64,000 bases of DNA from positions 40,035 through 104,034 of the forward strand of contig NW_005196755.1 of assembly GCF_000372725.1 (NCBI RefSeq). Reading direction: 5' to 3'. Source of the DNA: Emiliania huxleyi CCMP1516 (taxonomy: Eukaryota; Haptophyta; Isochrysidales; Noelaerhabdaceae). The translations under genes were made by a program, and so were the position numbers. This document shows, piece after piece, positions 32,041 through 43,442 of this stretch. Each line of letters opens with the position of its first letter. Positions within the stretch are counted from its first letter, which is position 1. The notes beneath the pieces were generated by a model. The model saw only the letters and a program-made list of their open reading frames with translations. It made no database searches and was not told where the DNA came from.

Positions 32041-32875
32041 GAGCGAAACAAACACGTACGGGAGGGTAAAGTTGTGCGCCACGCTGCCCGGCGTTTCTCA
32101 CTTTCCGGGACAGCCCCGCCCTTGTGAGGCAGGAAAGTGGCGGCTACCCCGTACGCCCAGCCCACTACGACCCCCTCGCCGACCGCCCATCCCCCCTCCC
32201 CTTCTCCCACCTCGACGAGCCGATGACCGTTGCCTTTGCCCTGGCAGCCGGCCCGGGGGCCCCCGAGCCCCCCCCCCCCCCCCACCCCCCCACACACACA
32301 CGCACGCACGCACGCCGCCGCGCGAGCGCCGCGCAGCGGCACACCTGCTCAAAAGAAAAAGAAAAAAGGGAATGAGGAGACCAGCAGGGGAGACTCCCCG
32401 CCTATGCAAGCCCCAGAGAGGGGCCGCCATCGCCGAAGCTGTGCCAAAGCATAACTCCAAAACCCGCAGCGGCCCAGGGGGCCTTGGGGGCAGCCCGCCG
32501 GACCGCCGCCGCATGGGGCTAGGCTCCAGAAGATGAGTGGAATTGATGAAGTGGGCCGTCGTCCATGCCTCCCCTCTATACGTAGGTAGGTAGGTAGTAA
32601 GGTGAAGAACAGCCAGTATACGTCAGAGTGGGACCTACGCCGCGCCGGGTAAGGGGCGCGCCCGGTCCTCGACGGAGCCGTATTTCTTCCTGTTCATTGC
32701 CGTTGATCATCCTTGGTCGCCTGCGCCGAACATGCGCCTGGCAACATGCTGGCACGGTGTAGAATGTCCCAAAGCACGGACTTGTGTGATCGCGGAAGTT
32801 TTTCTTCATTCACGTTGAATTTTGAGCGTCTCAGTTCGCTGTGCTGTGTGCTGTGCACCGCTGCCCTTGCTCCCG
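32041..32875. other. Intergenic
   Basis: Contains a poly-C/CA-rich tract (32270-32320), a partial copy of the dispersed repeat on the minus strand (32583-32617, GGTGAAGAACAGCCAG), and presumably the promoter of the poly(A) polymerase gene. No gene seen. Confidence 0.4.
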
Positions 32876-34956
32876 ATGATCCTCGACGAAAACGAGCAGA
32901 GCAATCGGACGAACGAGCAGCCCGAGACGCCATGGGCACAGATCGTCCGCAAGAGCACCGACGGTCCCCGCGCCACGCCCGGGCTCGCCACGCGCATGTT
33001 TGGTGTGGCGCTCGAGACACCGGTGGTGCAGCGGGCAGGCGCGAGCGAGGCGCCGACGCCTCTCCCTGCGACACCGTTGGCAGCGGAGCAGCCTGCACCT
33101 CCTCCACCGCCCGCCGCCGCCGGTGAGCCAGACTCCTTCGGTTTACCTGCCGACTCCTCCTTCGCTTTACCTGCCATTCGCACCGCCGCCGACGACCTCC
33201 GGGAAGGTGGGCGGATGAGCAGGCGAACGGCGTCGCGCGGGAAGGCGGAGCTTCCGGCCGAGCCGATCCCGCCCGCCGTTGTCTTCAGCCCACCGACTGC
33301 TCCGCCGCCCCGGCCTCTGCCTCTGCGCGCAACGGCGGCGGCGGCAGCAGCAGCAGGAGGGGGGGAGGTCCCTCTCTCTGCGGCGGCGGAAGAGGCTCTT
33401 GCTGCGGCAGCGGGAGGGGCTAGCGTGAACGAGGGCTCCCAAACGGCCGCGTACCCTCCGCCCGAGACGCCCGCTTGCGCCGTTGCGAGGCGCCTCTCCT
33501 CTCCACCCTCCGTCTCAAAGCGGCAGGCGGCGCAGCGCTCTCCACCGCAGGCACGCCTCGACCCTCCCGTGGCGCATCCACTCACTGGCATAGCATTACT
33601 GGACTCGTTGTCCCAGCAGGCCAACCGCGCCCTCGAGCCGTCGCAAAAGAAGGCGAGGAACCGCCTCCGCTACCCGGAGCCACCGAATGCCCGCAGCGCC
33701 GCCGCCGCCGCCGCAGGCTGCCCGCCCGCCGCCCTCCCCTCCTCCCGCCGAGTGGCGAGGGAGGGGCAGCAGCCGAGGCGGCGGGCAGGGCAGCAGCAGT
33801 TGCCTCCGCCTCCGCCTCCGGCCTCGGTCCAGCTCCACTTTGCCGCGCATCCCTTCCCGCCGCTGCGGCAAGAGGCGGTTCGGCTGCTGGACACCGCCCT
33901 CTTCGCCGCCGTCCGCGGCGAGCTCACCACGCAAGAGGCGTCCACCCACGCTACAGTACCCTCTCAGTGTGCCATTCCCCTTCACTCACAGGCGAGCTCG
34001 CCGCCGCAGCCGCCGCCGACCATCCCGCGTGCGCGATTCGCTCCCGCATCCAGGCCGCCGTGGCTAATCTCCCCACATCTCCCCGCATCTCCCCAGATCC
34101 CCCCATATCCCGCATCCAGGCAGCCGTGGCGTCGGTCCACCCAGCAGCCGCCGTCTTCTGCTACGGCTCTCGCGCCACCGGCCTCGCCTCCGCCGCCTCG
34201 GACGTCGACTTGGTGGCCGTCGGTCCGCATGCTCCCCCTCAGCCACACTGCTGCCGATCACTCCAGAGGGGATGATGGCAGGTGGTCGTCGGTCTGCCTG
34301 TCTCCGCCGGGTCTGCAGCACCGTCCGTCGAGGGCCAGGTCGAGGCGCTGCAGTCACTGCAGCCGCGCCTCGAGGCGATCGGTCTCGCTGCGACCCTGCA
34401 GCGCTGCGCCGTCCCCGTCCTCAACTTCGAGGTCTAGACACACATATATAGTGGTCAGTCAGCGTTGATGCTGGGCGGCTCCCGCAGCCGCGCCCCACCA
34501 GTCACCAAACCGTGCGCGTGGTCTGATGATAGGTTGCGGCGGCGGGCGGCGGGGCGCCACTCAAGCTGGACCTCTCTCTCCAGACGCGGCTTCACTCCGG
34601 CCTCGCCCCCCCCGCCGCCATGTCCCGCTCTGTGCGGACGCCCCCTTCCTCACCGCGTCCAGCCATCCCCCCCCGTAGGCCTCGCCGCCGCCCAGCTCGT
34701 TCGCTGGCTTGCCTCGAGCCTCCCGCCCCTCCGGCCGCTGGTGCACACACACACACTGCCCAAGAGCAGCTCGCCGCTGCGCCGCTCCATGGGAGGAAGA
34801 AGCCACACCTCCCCTCCTCCACTCAGGTCGTGCTGCTCAAGGAGCTGCTGCGGCGGCACGGCCTCAAGGCGACGTACACGGGCGGGCTCTCCTCGTATGC
34901 CCTCACCCTCATGGCCGCTTCCTTCCTCCTCCTCGCGCCGCGCCTCCGCTCCGAGC

Positions 34957-35010
<54 letters not shown>

Positions 35011-35762
35011 TCGGCGTGTGTGCGCCCGACGCGCCGCCGCCCGCCCCGCCGGCGCCGCCGCCCGCCCCGCCGGCGCCGCCTCCCCTCTCGCAGCTGGTGC
35101 TCGAGTGCCTCCACTTCTTCGGCTGCGTGTACGACCCGGAGTCACACGCGCTCGGCTGGTCGACCGCAAAGGGCGGCCGGCCGGTCGCGGTGTTGGTGGG
35201 CCGCGCCTCCTCCCCCGGCCTGGCCACCTTCGCGCTGCAGCCGCTGCTCGTGCTCGCCCCATAGATGCGAGGGGCGGACCCACATCTCCCCACATCTCCC
35301 CACATCTTGAGGCGTAGATGCGGAGCGCGACAGACCCGTGCTCCGACACACACGAGGGCGACACTCACTCGGCGGCACTCACTTGTCTCTCCAGCCCTTT
35401 TCGCTCACTCACCGATTGTGGCGCACTCACGACACAGGTGCTCGACCCGCTCGATGACGCGAACAACGCGGGCAAGGGCTGCTACCGCTTCTGCCAGGTG
35501 CAGGCGCTCTTCCGTGCGGCGCTCGCCGCCGCCGCCTCCGCCGCTGGCGACGCGGCCGACCGCGCGGTGGCGAGCGGCCAGGCGGGCTGCGCGCCGTCGG
35601 CGGAGTGGAATCGGCGAGAGTGGGCGATTGAGGGTTGAGATTGGACGGCAGGTGGGATGCGCCATCGACCTCGGCTCCCTCGTCACTGCGCTCATGGACG
35701 CGTCTGCGGGCGGCGAGCCGGCGGGCGACATGCCGCCGCCGGTGGCGCCTGGTGGGGCGTGA
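32876..35762 (+). CDS. Non-canonical poly(A) polymerase (TRF4/PAPD5-like nucleotidyltransferase)
   Basis: Adds short A-tails to nuclear RNAs in the exosome-linked TRAMP-type pathway (family knowledge). Nine exons join in frame: 32876-33917, 33992-34053, 34120-34212, 34282-34431, 34533-34599, 34679-34740, 34827-35249, 35438-~35600 and 35652-35762. A long disordered N-terminus (MILDENEQSNRTNEQPETPW...) leads to the catalytic core: VFCYGSRATGLASAASDVDL carries the GS and two catalytic Asp; then VPVLNFEV..PLKLDLS with the third carboxylate; the central domain LKELLRRHGLKATYTGGLSS-YALTLMAASF; and VLDPLDDANNAGKGCYRFCQ, the nucleotide-recognition loop. A (CAG)n tract at 34958-35009 inserts about 17 Gln after the central domain. 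Donors are a mix of GT and GC, and exon words are repeated at several junctions. The last junction is uncertain; a stop at 35638 would end the protein earlier. Confidence 0.85.
34958..35009 (+). repeat. (CAG)n poly-Gln tract in the poly(A) polymerase
   Basis: Uninterrupted CAG triplets within exon 7, coding for about 17 Gln between the central domain and a Pro/Ala linker. Confidence 0.95.
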
Positions 35763-36138
35763 GTGCCGCGCGAGGGTGAGAGGCGGAGAGGGGACGCGAC
35801 CCCAGCACCCTCGCCGCATGCATGCATGGATTGCGACTGTGCGCGTCACACGATTCGCGAGAGAACAGCAGTGTATGCTTCCTCGAGCTCTCGACGTCCC
35901 TCCGAGCGACGTCAGGGCAATTGCGTCAGGGCAGGATCTCATTTTGGGACAGCTGTCAGCTCCCAAGACTCAACGATGGGTCGTTCCTCGTAGCTAGCTA
36001 GGTCAAAAGGATTTTCACGTAGTCCTTTATTAACGGTTTGTACAGTGTCTATTTCCGCCTTGCACCAACGGATATTAGAGAGCCGTACGGGTCCGTATTC
36101 GTATACATACGCGTAGACTTGTGTACTACGAGGCGGGC
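35763..36138. other. Intergenic between convergent genes
   Basis: Lower-GC sequence around 35990-36120 with no coding signal; likely 3' untranslated sequence of both neighbours. Confidence 0.4.
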
Positions 36139-37800
36139 TCAGGCGCTCCGTGCCCCGCCCGCCCCGCCGCCACTCCATGTGCCGAGGAGCTTGTCGTACA
36201 GCGAGAAGCGCTTGGAGAAGTTGACTTGCCCTGCTCAAAGGAAGGACCGGTGTGGCGGCTGTGCGATGTGCGCCGCCGCTGCTGCGTGCTGGCTGTGGTT
36301 GTTGCTAAAGCCGTATGTATTGTGGCTGCAACTCGCCGTTGATGTGGTGCCGCTGGTGGTCTTCGGAGGTGAGAGCGATGCCGAGCCACGCGGCAACAAA
36401 CGGCGCCGGCCTATGCGGCGCGCTACGGAGGTGTCCGGACGTGCCTCACGGGGGCGGCGGTGAAGGTGCACGGCGCGGCCCAAAGTTTCGGCCGCGGTGA
36501 CGCACGCCCGCATGTCCGTAGAGCTCCTGGGGCGAGGGACTCGAGCTATGCATCCGCAGAGCGATGGCGCGAAATGAGAGAGGCCGTGATGAAACAAAGG
36601 GAGGTGGCCGAGGGTGGCCGAGGTCTGCCCTCGCCTGGAAGAGGAGGTAGCTTTTCGCTACTGACATTTCGATGCCGGGCGACAGCGGCACCAGCGCAAC
36701 CGCCTGCCCGTGGGACAATCTCGGTTGAAGGGTGGTCGCGCGACAGGGGCCGTGGACGACGAGGGCTGTGGAAGCTCATTCTCGCAGCGAGCACCGGCAG
36801 CTTACGAAGCGTGCACTGGCTCTGGCGCCAATTTCGGCGAATCTCGGCGCGATCTCGTCGCACCGCGAGAAGCGGCGCCGTGTGCGTGATTGCCACGTCT
36901 GCGGCGCTCATTTGCAGGGAGGAGAGGAGGCGCACGTCGTGCGTGTGCGCGTGGTGCAGCTTGTGCACCCGGCGGTACAGCAGCCGCGAGTGCGCCGCAC
37001 GGTGCGTGGCGTAGAAGAAACCTACGGGTCGTTCCGGCGACGGCTCTTCGGGGGTGTTCTGGACGCGTCCTCGATGCGCACGTCGAAAGGCCGTCAAAAA
37101 CGAGCTCAAAGAGGAAGAGACGGCACGCTAGCGTCGCCCACCACGCGACGCACGCGGCGGCGAGGCCGAGGGTCGACGACCCGAAGGGTGAGACTGCGGC
37201 GGCCGAGGCGGCGGCAGCCTGGCTGAAGGGCGGCGCCAACCGAAGAGCGCCCAGTGCGGACGGGGAGGTCTGCCCCGGCGCGATCAAAGCCGCGTGCATC
37301 CACCTCTCACAGGCCGACCCGAGAGGATGCCAGAGCAACGAATTGATAGCCAGTGGGCGAAAGCTCGCCTACGACGGAGTTCCGGAAGCGTTGTGCTCGG
37401 GCAGCGGACGTGCCCCTGGCTAGTCTTGTCTACGTCGTGCCTCGGAGTCCCCGGCCGCTCGGGGCCGGCCGCTGAGGTTGGCGGCGCAAAATGAGAATGC
37501 AAGCGCGTACATAAGCACGGTTCCCACAAGGGCGGCTGCAAACCGCGACCCCATGAGAGCATACACGCATGCGTCTGCCTGCGAGACCAGCGCAGCGACG
37601 GCGAGGACCCCGCCGTTAACGCCAGCCCACTTGCGGAGACCGAGAAGGTGTCGCGGACGGTTGCGCGCCGGTACCGCCGGCGTGGGGTCGGATGCTGGCA
37701 AGGAGAGCCGAGCTTGGGCGGGGCAGCGGCGGCGCGGGCGGCGGAGGAGCCCTTCGCATTGCGAAGCCGAAGGTGGTGAGAGGGAGCAGCGGAGCTCCAT
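36139..37800 (-). CDS. Fatty-acid-hydroxylase / sterol-desaturase-like membrane enzyme
   Basis: Di-iron membrane oxidase by motif. From the N-terminus: MELRCSLSPPSASQCEGLLR, hydrophobic helices (VNGGVLAVAALVSQADACVY, AALVGTVLMYALAFSF), a second exon set with LAAACVAWWATLACRLFLFE-LVFDG, then the His boxes FYATHRAAHSRLLYRRVHKL-HHAHTHD, ELYGHAGVRHRGRNF, and LTSEDHQRHHINGEL. The C-terminus is FSKRFSLYDKLLGTWSG, typical of the superfamily, ending at 36139. Substrate (sterol, ceramide or alkane) cannot be told. Exons alternate between frames; the exact limits from 36220 to 36850 are not resolved, and the N-terminal exon (37420-37800) is joined by order only. Confidence 0.7.
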
Positions 37801-38211
37801 AGCGGGACACTTGCTCAGCCAGGGCTGCCAACGGTTGCGATGCGCGAACCGCCCGAGACAAATGTCTTGGCCAGCTGCGGCGACGAGAGGAGACGGCGAT
37901 GGGCGTAGGCGTAAATATGGGTATTGTATTTGGACCGCGTTCTCGGAAACCAGAACCACGCGCGGCGAGGATGGCCTCGTGTTTCTTTTCCGCTTTCCGC
38001 CATATAAAATTCTTGGTTCTGTGTGTCGCGCCTGTGTGACCGTCACCGCCCGTCTTGCGTCCACCCATACCGCGCTGGTGTCCAGTCCCCAAAAGCCTGG
38101 CTGTTCTTCTCTTTCTATTCTATCTTCACACTTTTATGAAGACAAAATGCAAAAATCAAAATGACTCTTGACTGTATACTACCCCTCTCGGCCTCGCGTG
38201 GCCCACGCCTT
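37801..38211. other. Intergenic with one copy of a dispersed repeat
   Basis: Holds a plus-strand copy of the dispersed repeat (38058-38120, GTCCACCCATACCGCG...CTGGCTGTTCTTC). No gene seen. Confidence 0.45.
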
Positions 38212-39495
38212 TCAGCGGTTGTTTCTCAGCGGCCCGAGGCCCTTGCTGGCGCGCAGCCTGTTCACCCGCTCCAGCGCCGCCGCCTCCTTGGCGAGCAGCC
38301 GCACCAGCTGCGAGCTAGACACGCCGAGGGCCGCCTGAGTAGTCGGGCGCATAGACCGCGGGGTACTCAGCGGGTCTAGAGCGTGAGCGGTGGCGGGCTT
38401 CTCGCCGAGGCACGCCGAGGCGGTTGACGTCGGAGATCTCGGCTAGATCTCGGCTCGATCTCGGCTAGATCTCGCCGAAGCGCCCTTGACGTCTCCAATC
38501 GCCCACACCCAGTCGAGCGCCTAGGAGCATTAATTGATTAATTAATGTCCACACCCAGTCGAGCGCCTAGGAGCATTAATTGATTAATTAATTAATGTCC
38601 ACACCCAGTCGAGCGCCTAGGAGCATCTCGGCGAGATCGCGCGAGCGAGATCTCGGCGAGATCTCGGCGAGATGTCGCCTCGGCCAGCAGCGCGGGCAGG
38701 TCTGCGTGGGTGTCGCTCACGGACATCTTGCCGCCCTTGGCGCGCCTGATCAGCAAGGTGCCTCCTCCAGAGCCCGCGAACGAATTAACGAATTAATTAA
38801 TCTATCTCTGATCAGTGGGATGCCTTCTCTAGGCGCGCGCGAACCCATTAATCGAGCTCACTGACGACGCGATTCGACCGCGCGCGCCTCCTCTAGAGCC
38901 GGCTCGGCTGTATCTCGGCTGTATCTCGGCTGTATCTCGCCTCCTCCAGAGGCCGCTCGGCGCCGTCGGCGGAGGGTCGGTTCGCATGTCGAGAGCGAGG
39001 CGGAGGCGGAGGCGCTGCAGCGCGTTGGCGGCCTGCACGGGGAAGACTGAGGGCTGAGGCCTTGTCGTGCACTGCGTCCAGCGGTTGGAGCTACGAGGGC
39101 CGAGGTCTGTGCAGAACGCCCCGACGCGTCGTGACCAGTCCGCATCTAGGAATTGCCACGTTCCGCGCCTGACTGCGCTCCTCAGATGCAGAGGCGGACA
39201 CCTGGGTCGGCCGGTGAGTGAGCACCACGGCGGTGCTCACCTTGTTGCGGTGTTGCCCGCCCGGGCCAGAGCCACGCGTGTGTCGCACGTCGCACTCCTT
39301 CTGCAGCTCCTCGGGCGCTATCGTGGCCGGGTGAGGAGCGGCGACCGGCTGGCACGATGGCGGCGCAACGGCCGGACGCTCCGTTGCTGGCAGCGGCTCG
39401 GCGCAGAGCGGCGCGCAAGCGCGGCGGCACACCAGCAGCGCGGGCGTGGCGCGGGGCGCGGCGAGGCCGCCGCCGCCAGCAACGGCGAGCCATAG
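38212..39495 (-). CDS. GGQ-motif release-factor-like protein (RF-1 domain)
   Basis: Class-I release-factor domain without codon-recognition domain, like organellar rescue factors (mtRF-R/ICT1 type) that hydrolyse peptidyl-tRNA on stalled ribosomes. The N-terminus MLWLAVAGGGGLAAPRATPA may be an organelle targeting peptide. The catalytic loop is VRHTRGSGPGGQHRNKVSTA, followed by EERSQARN and, after an intron, ANALQRLRLRLALDMRT. Later exons give GGGTLLIRRAKGGKMSVSDT, LDWVWAIGDVKGA, and a C-terminus ALGVSSSQLVRLLAKEAAAL then NRLRASKGLGPLRNNR. Three introns carry AGATCTCGGC or TTAATTAA repeats. The product would exceed the usual bacterial ArfB length because of the C-terminal extension. Confidence 0.75.
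38506..38635 (-). repeat. Triplicated splice junction with TTAATTAA spacers
   Basis: Three copies of CCACACCCAGTCGAGCGCCT-AGGAGCAT (38506, 38549, 38600 region) are separated by ATTAATTGATTAATTAATG spacers. On the minus strand each copy reads GCTCCTAG|GCGCTCGACTGG, i.e. acceptor plus exon start (LDWVW), so the same junction is present three times in the release-factor-like gene. Confidence 0.85.
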
Positions 39496-39587
39496 CATTC
39501 TGCGATAAATCACGCCGCGAGCGAACTCGAGTACCCCCCGCCCCAGGCAGTACTTCTACATCGCGCTGCTCTGGGACGATGAGTGGC

Positions 39588-40500
39588 TATCTCTTAAGTG
39601 CCGAAGAGGCGCTGGCGGATCTTCCAGCCCCTTTCGGCACCGCAGCGCGGTCCTACGGCCGATGGTGGCCGCCTCGATGGCCCAGCTGGCCAGGCCGGGT
39701 CGGCTGCATGTCCAGGCTGGCCGTGGGGGTCATTGTTGGGTCATTGTGTCTCGTTTGAACACGGTTTTTTGGCCGACGGCAGAAGATCCTCCGGAGGATC
39801 TTCTGCCGGGAACCAATATCAGAGCTCTGAACGGCTGATCTGAGAGCCCCCCAGTACAGTAGGGATTGATTATGATCAGATCCATCACTCACTGGCCGGG
39901 GTTGAGCTCTTCTCGACGATAAGCCGCGTGCAGCGTGCCTGAAGTTCAGCCCCGCACGACGCACAGACGTGCCGGAGAGTGGGCTGCTAGCTCTCTGCGG
40001 GCAGCAAATGTCGCGCTTCTGGGCCACCACGCCGGTAATATGACCTAACCCGGTCAGTCTGAGGCTGCAGCCATGATGGTTCCGCTCCTCCTGGTGTCGG
40101 TGGACCACTTCTCGGCTTGAGCTAGCGACGAGAATGATCAGCGTGAGGTGTGGACTCACGAGGGAGGCCGAGGGTCGCCATGTTGGGCACACAGGTGCCA
40201 TCCAGGCAGAAGTATTGACCAGACAATGAATACGGACAATATCCTTACAAAGAGAGCGATGCCTTCCCACCTGCTGACCGCTTCTGCGGTGGTCGCCACC
40301 AATGCAACGACGGCACTCGCCGACCACGTTGCTGGCCAACACCAACAATTCTGGGCGCCGGTCGGCCCGAGGCATTGCTAGGCCTGCTCAGGCCGTGCCA
40401 CATGAGCACTGAATGGCCTCGCAGGCGGCTCATGGGGCCGGTGACGGCGCCCTGCGCCGAAGATCCTCGGGCGGATCTTCTGGCCGGCACTTAAGAGATA
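39588..40500. mobile_element. Putative element with 15-bp terminal inverted repeats
   Basis: TATCTCTTAAGTGCC at 39588-39602 is repeated exactly in inverted orientation at 40486-40500. Next to each end is an imperfect palindrome of GAAGATCCKCC type (39603-39626; 40455-40484), and inside at 39777-39808 is a perfect 32-bp palindrome built from the same words (GGCAGAAGATCCTCC and its complement). No target-site duplication is obvious. A long minus-strand open frame (39653-40375) spans most of it but resembles no transposase I know. Confidence 0.6.
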
Positions 40501-42612
40501 CGCGACAATACCGAACATCAGCAACACATTCAAGAGGCTCGTCGAAGACGACGAGGACGGAGGACTTCTTTTGGGAAGACAAGCCCGAATGGACGCGTGT
40601 GTTCCGCGAGTGCGTGTGCCCCGTCGTCCGTGATAGGACGTGTGTAACACTGACCGACTGACTGTAAGCCTTGCGTAGTTCATAACAAAAGGGCGTAAAA
40701 GAAAAACAGTCAAGATCTCCCCGAGATCTCAGCTTGATGACCGAAGTTCAAAATTTTCAAAGAGAAGAAGGTCGAGAAAAATGAAAGAAAAAGAGAAGGG
40801 AGGGGTGCAAGAGGAAAAGTAACGAGTAGGAGTTCCTACGCGTAACGGTTGAGCAGACGACCGACAAAACAAACACGTGCCGACAAACAGAGCAAAAGGC
40901 AAGCCGGCCTGACACGTTCCTCCGCACATGACACCCTTTTCCCCACCACAACACACAGTGTGTCCGAGGAGGCCACCGGCCAAAAGCGCATGTCTTGAAG
41001 GTCCGATACTGGAAGCCCATATAGGCACCTTACACTGCCCCGCAGTGTTGCACCTCTTGAGGGACACTGCGTTTCCGCATCTCGGGATTCTCCGGGTACC
41101 CCTCTTTGGTGCTGGCCGGATTCCTCCTCCCCCGAACAAGTCAAGTTCGATCGGCCCCACCCAGTCAGTCTCGAACGAACTGGCAGCCACTATCTCACCG
41201 GAGGTACCAACCATGTCCGAGTTGGGCTCAACGAGGTTTTCCGGAAAACAAAAAGGAAAACAGAGGGTCCCCAGCACTTTGCGTTTCCGGAAATTTCCAG
41301 GGAAAACAGAGGGTGTTTGGTGCTCCATTCTGGAGCACTTGCTGAAACTCGCTGTTTTCCCTGAGTCTGAGAGCTGGTCTGGGGCAAAATCTGAGGCAAA
41401 ATTGAGGAAATCGACAAAATACCCAGGCGGTCGCAGGGTAATTTCCAGGTATACACGGGTTCTCCGCGAAATTCCCGGCATTTTGCCGATTTGGCCTAAA
41501 ATTTGGCTGATTTTGGGCCCAAACCAGCCTCAGACTCGGCTCAGAGCAAAAAAAATTGACGATTTCCACGGGAAAATAGAGAGGAAAAGAGAGGGTGCTG
41601 TAGAGAAAAAAGGAAAGGAAAACAGATGGGGTGCGAGAGGAAAACCTCGTTGAGCCCAATGTCCGAGGAGGCCACCGGCCAAAAGCGCATGTCTTGCTTG
41701 AAGGTCCGATACTGGAAGCCCATATAGGCACCTAACACACAGACATCTCGCTCGCATAGAGACGTCTCTGTGTGTGTGTGTGTGTGTGTGAGTGAGTGAC
41801 ACACTCAATGTGTCCCACAAACTGATCTTCTCTGATGGCCTAGGAGGAGCACTTGGCTAGGTAGGTAGGTTGAAGAACAGCCAGGCTCGGACTGGACACC
41901 AACGCGGCATGGGTCCCGGCCTTCGGGATTGCCGGATACGGATGCGGGTTTTTTGTGTTCTGTTTGGCGGCAGTTGCCTGTCGCGGTTATACTGTCCTCC
42001 TCCACGCATGAGCTCTCCAATGACGGTCTGCGGCCACCCTCTTTTTGCCCGGCGCTCACAGCACACCACCACTCACGCCACACTCGCCCCCGCCACCCAC
42101 GCGGCTGTCAGGGCGCCAACTGCGCACCAACTGTGAACGTGTTGGGCGACGCACCGAAGCCGGTGCAGGCTGGCGAGGGCGCGATGCATCTTCTCAGCCC
42201 ATACGCGGGGGCGCCGCCCGTGCCCGCGCCGCCGCCGCAGCTGCTGCTGCCCAGAACGCCGCCGCCCCTCCCGCCGCCGCCGCAGCTGCTGCCCACACCC
42301 CTCCCGCTCGCTGGCAGCGTGGAGCCGCCGGGAACGGGCCAGCAGAAGCGGTGTGGCTCTCGCACGTGCATGCCACACACACGCACACTCACGCACGCAC
42401 ACGCACGCACACCCCTCACGTCTCGCGAGTCATCGGAACCCGCGACCGGGCGCCTCCTTGACACACCTCCAAGCTCCCCTCCCTGACACCTCTCCCCCCT
42501 CCCTGCCTGCCGCCTCCCTGCCTGCCGCCTCAAGTCTGCTGCTGCCGCTCCCACTCCTATCCTCGCCCGCCAATGCCCACCCTTGCCGCCAGCACCGCCT
42601 CACGCCCCCCCC
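40501..42612. other. AT-richer interval with repeats, up to the assembly gap
   Basis: GC is visibly lower than elsewhere from 40680 to 41830. It contains a 71-bp direct repeat (40962-41032 and 41661-41734), an inverted repeat pair (41222-41242 / 41639-41659), a GT microsatellite (41769-41790) and a copy of the dispersed repeat on the minus strand (41861-41917). From 42130 a plus-strand frame is rich in Pro/Ala and could be the first exon of the AP2 gene beyond the gap, but nothing firm is seen. Confidence 0.4.
41222..41659. repeat. Fold-back element with 21-bp inverted ends
   Basis: TTGGGCTCAACGAGGTTTTCC at 41222-41242 and its exact reverse complement at 41639-41659 enclose 396 bp of AT-rich sequence with GGAAAACAGAGGGT words repeated near both ends. 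No open frame is convincing, so it would be a non-autonomous element. Confidence 0.6.
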
Positions 42613-43442
42613 NNNNNNNNNNNNNNNNNNNNNNNNNNNNNNNNNNNNNNNNNNNNNNNNNNNNNNNNNNNNNNNNNNNNNNNNNNNNNNNNNNNNNNNN
42701 NNNNNNNNNNNNNNNNNNNNNNNNNNNNNNNNNNNNNNNNNNNNNNNNNNNNNNNNNNNNNNNNNNNNNNNNNNNNNNNNNNNNNNNNNNNNNNNNNNNN
42801 NNNNNNNNNNNNNNNNNNNNNNNNNNNNNNNNNNNNNNNNNNNNNNNNNNNNNNNNNNNNNNNNNNNNNNNNNNNNNNNNNNNNNNNNNNNNNNNNNNNN
42901 NNNNNNNNNNNNNNNNNNNNNNNNNNNNNNNNNNNNNNNNNNNNNNNNNNNNNNNNNNNNNNNNNNNNNNNNNNNNNNNNNNNNNNNNNNNNNNNNNNNN
43001 NNNNNNNNNNNNNNNNNNNNNNNNNNNNNNNNNNNNNNNNNNNNNNNNNNNNNNNNNNNNNNNNNNNNNNNNNNNNNNNNNNNNNNNNNNNNNNNNNNNN
43101 NNNNNNNNNNNNNNNNNNNNNNNNNNNNNNNNNNNNNNNNNNNNNNNNNNNNNNNNNNNNNNNNNNNNNNNNNNNNNNNNNNNNNNNNNNNNNNNNNNNN
43201 NNNNNNNNNNNNNNNNNNNNNNNNNNNNNNNNNNNNNNNNNNNNNNNNNNNNNNNNNNNNNNNNNNNNNNNNNNNNNNNNNNNNNNNNNNNNNNNNNNNN
43301 NNNNNNNNNNNNNNNNNNNNNNNNNNNNNNNNNNNNNNNNNNNNNNNNNNNNNNNNNNNNNNNNNNNNNNNNNNNNNNNNNNNNNNNNNNNNNNNNNNNN
43401 NNNNNNNNNNNNNNNNNNNNNNNNNNNNNNNNNNNNNNNNNN
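42613..43442. other. Assembly gap (830 N)
   Basis: All bases are N. The flanks are Pro-rich poly-C sequence on the left and an exon-like QPTREELFNLRFRGDVAARQ frame on the right. Confidence 1.

Noticed and set aside
39588-40500. CRISPR-like or integron-like array from repeated GAAGATCC words
   Set aside because: The words are palindromic element ends, not regularly spaced repeats, and the genome is eukaryotic.
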